From: Armatimonadetes bacterium UBA5352
GTDB lineage: Bacteria; Armatimonadota; Zipacnadia; Zipacnadales; UBA5352
NCBI GenBank assembly: GCA_002411015.1
Contig: DHPY01000071.1
Location: 405 to 13,493, forward strand
Reading direction: 5' to 3'
DNA length: 13,089 nucleotides
In this document: one piece after another, positions 1 through 6,907 of the stretch
How positions within the stretch are numbered: the first letter of the stretch is position 1
How the letters are laid out: each line of letters starts with the position of its first letter
Translations under genes and position numbers: made by a program
Notes under the pieces: model-generated
What the model saw: the letters and a program-made list of their open reading frames with translations, nothing else
Told to the model about the DNA's origin: nothing
The model's database searches: none

Positions 1-3000
1 TGAAGCGCCGCGCGCCCTCGCCGGCCTGGTAGGAGTAGGTTGTGAGGGCGCGGGCATAGATGCGATTGCCCGCGGTCTCGTCCACGAGGTAGATCGCCTT
101 GTCAGCCGGGACCTCGGAGAGGTCGGGCAGCTGCAGCTCGATCTCGGCGCCCGGGGTGTCGGTAACGACCTCAAACTGCCAGGTCTGGACGGGCCGGACC
201 GCGCGGACGTCTACCGCGAGTCTGCGCCCGTCCGCACCGAGGAAGTAGAGGTCCACGTATGGCCCGATGGCCGGCGGGTTGTCCATCTGGTAGGCGGCCG
301 GATCGCTGGCCGCCTGCGGAAGCACCCCCGCCAGGCTGCAGGCGTCCAACGCGCCGGCGCCGCGTGCCACGATCGGGATAATCCACGCGTCGTCTGCGGG
401 CTTACGCTCGACCTGCTGAGCAACCTCAGGCGACACGGCGGCGGTGCCGGGACCATCGAATGCGACCTGCGTGCTGGCCTCCGCGCGCAGCCAGAAGCCG
501 GCATTGCGCGGCACTGTAGTTACGGTGCCGAGCCCTGTCGTGGTGCTTACGAGCCGGTAGGTGTGAGCCGCGGCATCGTAGATGAAGCCGTATCGCGACA
601 CGCCCTGCGGGAGGTTCAGCCGCTCCCATGGGAGGTCGCGGTCATACGGGTTGCCGATCATGTTCCAGGTCCGTGCGACGTTCACCGTCAGATCCTGGAC
701 GTTGCCGAACAGTGTGCCCGGGACCTGGAGCGTCCGCTGGGTGTCCGACTTCGTCCAGAAGCCTGCGCCAGGTGCGACCTCCATGATCGGGTTGGTGGAC
801 GGGGCGATCTCGTAACGAGCCGCCGCCGGGTCCCACCGCGCCACATCTACACCGGCGCCGAAGACCTCCACCGGCGACGGCCGGAGCGGTCGGATTGGCA
901 GGCCGACGAGCCGGAGGCCGGAGGGAATGGTGAAGCTGTAGATGCCTGCGCCGATGAAGTCGACGTTGCTCATATCGGTAGCCACGTCAACCTGGCGCTG
1001 CGCAGGGCTGAATGAGAAGTCGTCGTCCTCCGGCACGATCGCGTAGCTTCCCGGCAGCAGGTCCGTGATGCTGTAGACGCCGTTCGCGTTCGTGGTGGCG
1101 GTGGCGACCGCGGTCCCGTTCAGGCGGGCCTGCACCTCGATGCCTGCAATCCGCTCGCCCAAGGGGGTACGGATTGTGCCGGTGACATCGAAGGTCTCGA
1201 CGACGGCAACGAACTGGTTGCCGCCAGAGTCGCCGGTAGTCGCGTTGACGGTGACGTCGATCGAGAGCGGCGTGAATATGCTCCCGGTCAGGCTTGGAAC
1301 GATCGTGTAGCTGCCGGCGGGTATGCTGCTGAACGACCAGAGGCCGTCGGCGCCGGTGACCACGACATGCGATCCATCGGTGACGGTGACGCCCGAAACG
1401 GCGTTCCCGACCTCGTCCACAACAGAGCCGGAGATAACGAAGCCCTGCTGGGCGCTGAAGTCAATGGCGACCGCGTCTGGCGGTACCGTGACTGCGCGCT
1501 GCTCCGGCTGGAACGACAGGCCGGCCTTGCTCGGGACTGCAGTGTACGTGCCGGCGGCGAGGCCCTGGATCTGGTACTGTCCCTGAGCGTTGGTCATGCC
1601 GAAGAGGCCGCCTGCATCGACCCGAACACCCTCGACCGGATCGTCGTTCTCATCGCTGATGACGCCGGCGATGAAGTGCACGGGCGGGCCGGTGATGGTG
1701 AACTCGTAGCTCTCCGCGTCGGCCGCGTTGCCGCTGAGGTCGGAGACCTGTAGCATGACGCTGACCTTGTCGAGGAAGTCGTAGTCCGTGGGCGGGTCGT
1801 AGACCACGGTGCGCTGACGCGCTGTGCCGGTGATCGTGGTCTCGGCGGCACCTGCGACATCCACGCCGTTGACCTCGAAGACCAGCGTCGAGGTATCGAT
1901 GCCGGAACCAGTGTCAGACATGACGAAGGAGATGTTGGTATCCACGGGGACGCCCGTGGCACCCCGCGCGGGGTTGAAGGCGCTGAAGACTGGCGCAGCG
2001 GCGTCGGTGGCGTTTACGGGGCCGGCAACGTTGCTGTTCGGCCCCTCTTGGACGCCGTCCCATGCGCGCATCATGTAGTAGACCGGTGTGCCCAGCGGCG
2101 CGCTGGTGTCGTTGTACTCAGTCTCGCCCGCACCGACCGTAGCGATTGCGTTCACCGGAGTGACGGTGGCGAAATCGGCGGCATTGGCGGAGCGGTAGAT
2201 GTTGTAGTGGACGACATCAGCCTCGCCGCCAACATCCGGATCGTCCGCCGACAGATCCCAGCCCAGCATGATCGATCCATCAGTGATAACCGAGGCCGCG
2301 ACGTTCTGCGGCGCTGCTGGCGGGTTGTTCGGCAGCGGGGTGGAGACCGCGTCGGAGGACATCGGGAAATTGGTGTCTGCTACGATATCGACCGACTGCA
2401 CCAGTGAGACGTAGGTGGTGTCAACCAGTGTGTACTGCAGCGTGAGCGGCGGCTCCATCAGCGGGAGCTGGTCCGAGAGCGATGCTGTCAGCAGCAGTGA
2501 TCGGGCGTTGCCGTCGACGACGGCCACCGGGTCCGCCGGGAAGTCAAAGACGGCGCGCTGCACGCCTGCGGCGGTCGCGAAGGTGGTCTCCGCGAGCAGG
2601 CTGTCGCCCGGATCGACCTTACCGTCACCGTTGCTATCGACGAACAGCTTCGCGGCGGTGATGTGTGCGACGCCGTTCATCGTGCCGGTCTGGTCCACCT
2701 GGAGGTGGGTGATGTGGACGCTGTCCTGGTCGACTTCGCAGTTGAGCGAGAGGATCGGCACATCCACGTCTCCGGGTTCGATCGCGACCGGTGTGCGGCT
2801 GACCGGGGTGATCGTGAGGGTGTCGGGATCCTCGATTATATCGACCGTGCTCGAGTTGATCGGGAAGCGGTAGGCGCCGAGGCCTTCGCTTGTGGGCGAC
2901 ATGTCCGTACGCTCGCGCTCCTGGACGGCTCCGGGGGTCTTGGGGCGCACGTAGTCGTGAGCGCGCATGCTCGCACCGATGGAGTTGCCCTCCGTGGTGC

Positions 3001-6000
3001 TGGCGCCCTCGGCGATGTCGTAGGTCAGGAACAGGTCGCGCTTCTCGTTCAGCGGAATGCGGTAGTTCAGATTCGAGAAGTACGCGCTCTGGTTCTGCAA
3101 GGTTGTGGTGGCTATCCGCGTATCGATGGTCGGGTCAAACTCGCCGTTGGCGTCGGTGTCATCGAAGAGCGATATGCGGTCTATGTCCGCGTCTCGCTGG
3201 GATGAGCCGCTCTCATCCACGCGGAGCGAGGCGAGCTCGACGTCGCCCATTGAGAAGTTGGGCAGGACGCCGTCGTTGTTGAGGTTGATGCGCTGAACCA
3301 GGAAGTCCCTGGTGCCCTGAAGCACCTGGCTTGGCTGATCGGGGATCGCCACCTGGGTGACGATGACCTCGCGCGGCACAACATGCAGGTTCATCCGCAT
3401 GGTCGCGCCGGCGTCGCTGATGCTGCACACGCGGGAGAATGAGTCGGTCTCGGTACCATTGGCCAGGTAACCGGCGGGCGGCGTGGGCGGGTCCACAGTG
3501 TTGATGCTGGCCGTCCCGCCCGTGAAGCCGTGGCTCTGGCTGCCGGGGTTCGTATACTGCGTGAAGTCCCGGATGCCCAGTGAACCGGGGAACGGGTCGC
3601 CGGCGAGGTCACCCACGTTGCCCACGCGATTGCGCTCAAGCTCGTAGAGGCCGTCGGCCTGCTCGACGATGACCATCGGGTGGTTTTCATCGGACTGATC
3701 GAAGCGCGTGTCCACGTGGTAGATGTATGCGCCCTTGGGCGACGGATCGCCGAAGTACTCGGCGCCGTTCTTGTTCCGGTTCTCGACGAGGAAGTACTCC
3801 TCCCACTGCTCCGGCGGGATGCCCATCGGGATGTAGTGGGGGCGCCCCGGGAGCTTGTAGACGACCGGGTCCTGCAGCGTGCCCTCGATTTGCGGAAGCG
3901 GCGCATCGAGCATGTCCCGGGTGAGGGCGATCGGCTGCACCCATCCTGCGAGTGTCTTCAGGAAGGCGTCTACCCTGACGCCGCCTGCCTTGGCCATGAC
4001 CGAGTATGGGCCGATCATGTTCGTCTCGTCGAGCGGCGGCACATGGCCGCGCGCATTGGCGTAGAAGTCTACGTCGTAGAGATCCGGGAAGCCATTGAGG
4101 TTGTGCCCGAGTTCGTGGGCGGTGACCACAAGGCCTGCATCCGAGGGCAGGACGACCGCATCGTTCGGAATGAAGACGTGCAGGCCGCTCCACGGGCCGG
4201 AGGTGCCACCCTCGTCGGCGCCACCGGCGGCGTCCGACGGGTAGAGGTGGATGACCGAGTTGTAGTCGGCGGTAGAGATGCCTTCCTCGATCATCAGGCT
4301 GTTCAGATGTCCGAGCCAAACGCCGTAGGTGTGGCCACCGTTGGACTCGGGACCCTCGAAGTAGCCGTAGTTCGGCTGGGTGTGGTCCACGATGTCATGG
4401 TCCCACGGCTTCGGGCGGTTGACGCGGTCGTCCGGGTTCTCGGCCGTGCCGCAGATGTCATCTACCCGGGCGACGCTGTTGCGCAGATGCCGGAGCTGGT
4501 AAGGCCGGCTGCCCATCTCGCCATTCTTGGCGCTGTGGTCGTGCGTGTAGTAGCACATGGACAGGAGACGGTTGCCCTGGGCCGAGTCGAGGGTGTCACT
4601 GCGCGTAAAGAGCGTTGTGCTCTGGTCGCTGGTGAGCGAGAAGCCGGCATCGATTGGAATGTTCATCATGACGCCGTCCACACGCGCACGCAGGCTATCG
4701 CCTGCAGCGAAGGCAGCGGTCTTGTAGATAGTGCGACGGCGGTCGAACTGGTCCTGGTAGGTGTTACTGATGGCCAGCGTCTTCCACTGGCCATCGTCTG
4801 GTGTGGTGTCAGCCTTCTCAGCGGCCGTGAGGATCTGCAGGCCGCTGATGCCTACCGAGTCGGTGTAGCCGAGCGTGCCGATGATATCCTGGCCGGAGTC
4901 GGCGCTGATGCCGCGCAGGTTCGGGATGCCAGGATAGCGGGGCGTAGCGGGCTGAGGAACGCGGCGGATGATCGGTGTGCCGGGCTGGACTGCGTAGTCG
5001 TAGCCGGCGCCGCCGTAGGGAATCCTGTCGAGGATATGGTGGCTCTCCAGCGGCCCGCGGATGTCGGAGCGGTTGCCCTGGATGCGGAGGTTCCCGTTGG
5101 AGTTCTCCCAGTAGTAGTTGGTGATGCTGTCAGCATTGGCCTGGTCAAAGAGGAAGGTGAACCATCGCTCTCGGAGGTCGATCGAGGTTCCCTTGCGACC
5201 CTCAATGTTGTACTCGATGCGCGGGTGGTTGGCGGTGCCGCTGCCGGATCCGCTCGGGTCGATGCCGGTGTTGCTCCAGCCCTGCGAGAGGCCGTTGGGG
5301 CTGTAGTCGCTGGTCGAGAGGGGCCCGCCCGGGGTGAAGAGGTTGGCGGTCTCGGGGTTGAAGTGCATCGGGTGGTTCCGGTTTACACTGTAGGCATCGT
5401 AACGCGTTCTGGTAGGTGAGACATCATTCCATTGCGGAAAGTTGTTCAGCACCACGAGAATGCGTACGATTTTTGCGGATTGGGTCTGCATCGTCCCCTC
5501 GCCGGGCGCCCGGTTATTCGTCATGAGCGCCTGGCGCTGCTCATCGGTGAGGGTCTGAACGAACCAGCCGCGCTTCATCGCCGCCGCGATGCTATCGAGG
5601 AGGCGCTGGCGCTCCGCGGGAGTCGCGCTGTCCAGGGCTTTCTGGAGCGCCTCTCCGAAGAGCTGCGGGCGCGACTGGTGGAGGATGCCAGAACCCTCGA
5701 AAGTGACCATTGATTCGGCATCTTCGGCCTGTCCGTCTACTGTGACGAAGTCCAGCACGGCGCCGTCTGGAAGTTCCAGATTGTCGATGATGCGGTCGCC
5801 GTTCGTGACCTCATAACGGTGCATCACGGTGCGGGCGGCTTGTTCGGAGAGGCCCATCTTCTCCTGGACGAACTGGAGGGCGAGCTCTCTGTAGTCGCCA
5901 ACCTGAATCGTCACGGCTGCATCGGCCAGGGGGGCTATGAGGCCGGTGAGCACCATTGCGGAGATGAGGAGGAGCATGGATCGGGTCGCCATGGAACTTC

Positions 6001-6010
6001 GCATGGTCAT
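1..6010 (-). CDS. Secreted multidomain M6-family (immune inhibitor A-like) zinc metalloprotease, 3' end beyond window
   Basis: One frame stays open from the ATG at 6010 to the left edge (2003 codons), so the stop lies outside. Residues 1-31 form a signal peptide (Arg-rich n-region, hydrophobic core, likely cleavage after ADA), so the product is exported. A propeptide-like segment comes first; the peptidase region starts near residue 178, carries NYYWENSNGNLRIQGN near 300 and has its zinc motif HELGHNLNGFPDLYD at 632-646, with E633 as the expected catalytic base. Two Asp-rich calcium-type loops follow (DDTDANGEFD from 950, DSNGDGKVDPGD from 1125), then an FN3-like domain (about 1229-1325), an Ig-like domain (about 1325-1440), three carboxypeptidase-regulatory-like repeats (starting near 1444, 1523 and 1605) and a C-terminal beta-rich region rich in Pro and Gly (1690 on). 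The family degrades extracellular proteins; the substrate here is unknown. The start is set by an upstream Shine-Dalgarno sequence. M6 assignment is strong, individual accessory-domain borders are approximate. Confidence 0.88.
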   Translation of the reverse strand, partial: MTMRSSMATRSMLLLISAMVLTGLIAPLADAAVTIQVGDYRELALQFVQEKMGLSEQAARTVMHRYEVTNGDRIIDNLELPDGAVLDFVTVDGQAEDAESMVTFEGSGILHQSRPQLFGEALQKALDSATPAERQRLLDSIAAAMKRGWFVQTLTDEQRQALMTNNRAPGEGTMQTQSAKIVRILVVLNNFPQWNDVSPTRTRYDAYSVNRNHPMHFNPETANLFTPGGPLSTSDYSPNGLSQGWSNTGIDPSGSGSGTANHPRIEYNIEGRKGTSIDLRERWFTFLFDQANADSITNYYWENSNGNLRIQGNRSDIRGPLESHHILDRIPYGGAGYDYAVQPGTPIIRRVPQPATPRYPGIPNLRGISADSGQDIIGTLGYTDSVGISGLQILTAAEKADTTPDDGQWKTLAISNTYQDQFDRRRTIYKTAAFAAGDSLRARVDGVMMNIPIDAGFSLTSDQSTTLFTRSDTLDSAQGNRLLSMCYYTHDHSAKNGEMGSRPYQLRHLRNSVARVDDICGTAENPDDRVNRPKPWDHDIVDHTQPNYGYFEGPESNGGHTYGVWLGHLNSLMIEEGISTADYNSVIHLYPSDAAGGADEGGTSGPWSGLHVFIPNDAVVLPSDAGLVVTAHELGHNLNGFPDLYDVDFYANARGHVPPLDETNMIGPYSVMAKAGGVRVDAFLKTLAGWVQPIALTRDMLDAPLPQIEGTLQDPVVYKLPGRPHYIPMGIPPEQWEEYFLVENRNKNGAEYFGDPSPKGAYIYHVDTRFDQSDENHPMVIVEQADGLYELERNRVGNVGDLAGDPFPGSLGIRDFTQYTNPGSQSHGFTGGTASINTVDPPTPPAGYLANGTETDSFSRVCSISDAGATMRMNLHVVPREVIVTQVAIPDQPSQVLQGTRDFLVQRINLNNDGVLPNFSMGDVELASLRVDESGSSQRDADIDRISLFDDTDANGEFDPTIDTRIATTTLQNQSAYFSNLNYRIPLNEKRDLFLTYDIAEGASTTEGNSIGASMRAHDYVRPKTPGAVQERERTDMSPTSEGLGAYRFPINSSTVDIIEDPDTLTITPVSRTPVAIEPGDVDVPILSLNCEVDQDSVHITHLQVDQTGTMNGVAHITAAKLFVDSNGDGKVDPGDSLLAETTFATAAGVQRAVFDFPADPVAVVDGNARSLLLTASLSDQLPLMEPPLTLQYTLVDTTYVSLVQSVDIVADTNFPMSSDAVSTPLPNNPPAAPQNVAASVITDGSIMLGWDLSADDPDVGGEADVVHYNIYRSANAADFATVTPVNAIATVGAGETEYNDTSAPLGTPVYYMMRAWDGVQEGPNSNVAGPVNATDAAAPVFSAFNPARGATGVPVDTNISFVMSDTGSGIDTSTLVFEVNGVDVAGAAETTITGTARQRTVVYDPPTDYDFLDKVSVMLQVSDLSGNAADAESYEFTITGPPVHFIAGVISDENDDPVEGVRVDAGGLFGMTNAQGQYQIQGLAAGTYTAVPSKAGLSFQPEQRAVTVPPDAVAIDFSAQQGFVISGSVVDEVGNAVSGVTVTDGSHVVVTGADGLWSFSSIPAGSYTIVPSLTGSIFTPLSIDVTVNATTGDSGGNQFVAVVETFDVTGTIRTPLGERIAGIEVQARLNGTAVATATTNANGVYSITDLLPGSYAIVPEDDDFSFSPAQRQVDVATDMSNVDFIGAGIYSFTIPSGLRLVGLPIRPLRPSPVEVFGAGVDVARWDPAAARYEIAPSTNPIMEVAPGAGFWTKSDTQRTLQVPGTLFGNVQDLTVNVARTWNMIGNPYDRDLPWERLNLPQGVSRYGFIYDAAAHTYRLVSTTTGLGTVTTVPRNAGFWLRAEASTQVAFDGPGTAAVSPEVAQQVERKPADDAWIIPIVARGAGALDACSLAGVLPQAASDPAAYQMDNPPAIGPYVDLYFLGADGRRLAVDVRAVRPVQTWQFEVVTDTPGAEIELQLPDLSEVPADKAIYLVDETAGNRIYARALTTYSYQAGEGARRF

Positions 6011-6013
6011 TGG

Positions 6014-6022
6014 CCACCTCTC
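6014..6022 (-). promoter_or_regulatory. Ribosome binding site of the M6 protease gene
   Basis: The minus strand reads GAGAGGTGG. Its GAGG core ends 6 nt before the ATG at 6010 and 12 nt before the next in-frame ATG at 6004, which favours 6010 as the start. Confidence 0.65.
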
Positions 6023-6166
6023 GCTGCTGTCTATCTGCCTGCCCCGCAACCGACGTCTGACGCTCCAGATTCGCCTGACAGATTGGTGCCATCAGCCGAC
6101 GAATATGCCTCGTCGAGTTGGTCGCCGGACCCTCACACGTCCAGTGGCAGCGGCATGTCTCACGGC

Positions 6167-6195
6167 ATTCTACGCAAAGCATCTTCCTCTGTCAA
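6167..6195 (-). promoter_or_regulatory. Near-consensus sigma70-type promoter for the M6 protease gene
   Basis: On the minus strand TTGACA (6195-6190) is followed after exactly 17 nt by TAGAAT (6172-6167). The -35 hexamer is perfect and the -10 differs from TATAAT at one base. Transcription would begin near 6160, leaving a leader of roughly 150 nt before the ATG at 6010. The site lies downstream of the alkyltransferase gene, so the protease can be transcribed on its own. I did not recognise a known riboswitch in the leader. Confidence 0.7.
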
Positions 6196-6248
6196 CCGCA
6201 GCACGGATGACAGCATTTGGTCGCGGCGCGGCGTCCGCGGGGCGGGAG

Positions 6249-6788
6249 TCACACCGGAGCGATTATCCCCTCAAGCTGCAGAAGCCGCCGCTTCATCTCG
6301 ATTCCCGAGCCGAAACCGACAAGCTGCCCGGTCGAGCCTATGACTCTGTGGCACGGCACAATCACCGGGAGCGGATTCCTCCCAAGAGCCTGCCCCACCG
6401 CCCGCGCCGCTCGCGGAGAGCCTGCCAGCGCGGCGAGTTGCCCGTAGCTGCGCGTCTCGCCCCACGGTATCCTCGCGCACTCGGCCAGCACCCGTGATCC
6501 GAACGGACCGATCGCCATCGGCTCGACCGCGAGGTCAAAATGCACCCTGTGGCCCTCAAAGTAGGCGCTCAGCAGGTCTGCCGCCCGGTGGAGCAGCGGA
6601 TCATCCAGCGCCTCCGGTGAGGCATCGGCGACGGCCAGCGCCGCGGCCCGTCTATCGCGAAGAGGCAACGTGCAGACGCGCATGCCGCCCTCTCCGCGTT
6701 GCAGCCCGCACCAGCCCCACCTGTTCTCGACCACACACCAGCGCAGCACGGAAGGCTCTGGCTCCGGCAGTTGCATGTTACCCCGCAT
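6249..6788 (-). CDS. ogt: Methylated-DNA--protein-cysteine S-methyltransferase (O6-alkylguanine-DNA alkyltransferase)
   Basis: This is a suicide DNA-repair protein of 179 residues that moves the alkyl group from O6-alkylguanine (and O4-alkylthymine) to its own cysteine. The active-site motif PCHRVI places the acceptor Cys at 146. The upstream signature PWGETRSYGQLAALAG (109-124) belongs to the DNA-binding domain, with Tyr115 and the Arg of RAVG (129, the 'arginine finger') conserved, and NPLPVIVP precedes the active site. The N-terminal half is a poorly conserved Ada/Ogt-type ribonuclease-like domain. The start at 6788 is chosen because GGGAGGG lies 10 nt upstream and the length fits the family; the frame also stays open to 6902, but that extension is Gly/Ala-rich and unlike the family. 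It lies 119 nt after the DegP gene. I see neither an AraC-type Ada domain nor an AlkA neighbour, so this is a stand-alone Ogt. Confidence 0.92.
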   Translation of the reverse strand: MRGNMQLPEPEPSVLRWCVVENRWGWCGLQRGEGGMRVCTLPLRDRRAAALAVADASPEALDDPLLHRAADLLSAYFEGHRVHFDLAVEPMAIGPFGSRVLAECARIPWGETRSYGQLAALAGSPRAARAVGQALGRNPLPVIVPCHRVIGSTGQLVGFGSGIEMKRRLLQLEGIIAPV

Positions 6789-6853
6789 GGGGTCAGTACC
6801 CTCCCTATCCACTGTTAAGTTTTGGTGACATAAGCTGCCGCCCGTACATGCTC

Positions 6854-6880
6854 GGACCCCGGCGCCTTTCGCCGGGGCCC
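6854..6880. other. GC-rich hairpin between degP and ogt
   Basis: CCCCGGCG (6857-6864) and CGCCGGGG (6870-6877) form a perfect 8-bp stem around a 5-nt loop. Two further G-C pairs lie beyond one mismatch. It sits just after the DegP stop in transcription direction but no U-run follows on either strand, so it is not a canonical intrinsic terminator. It may stabilise the mRNA 3' end or attenuate read-through into ogt. Confidence 0.5.
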
Positions 6881-6907
6881 GGGCAATCGCCTCCATGACC
6901 AAGTGAG

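Noticed and set aside
3680..5419. A 579-codon plus-strand open frame
   Set aside because: It lies entirely antisense to the M6 protease catalytic region, has no recognisable motifs, and arises from codon bias of the GC-rich opposite strand. The minus frame shows a zinc motif and signal peptide.
6132..6155. Possible 7-codon leader peptide (MPLPLDV) in the M6 leader
   Set aside because: There is no convincing ribosome binding site before it and no attenuation-type codon pattern, so a chance ATG/stop pair is likelier.
6011..6160. Cobalamin- or c-di-GMP-type riboswitch in the 150-nt leader
   Set aside because: A GCCACTGG string is reminiscent of cobalamin elements, but the other conserved boxes are absent and no consensus core could be laid out.
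5811..6182. A 123-codon minus-strand frame beginning in the M6 leader
   Set aside because: It overlaps the start of the well-supported protease in another frame, lacks family resemblance, and would begin inside the -10 region of the promoter.
6854..6880. Rho-independent terminator for degP
   Set aside because: The stem is strong but no run of U follows it on either strand, so it is listed only as a hairpin.
6789..6902. N-terminal extension of the alkyltransferase to 6902
   Set aside because: The frame is open, but the extra residues do not resemble the family, and the ATG at 6788 has a good ribosome binding site and gives normal length.
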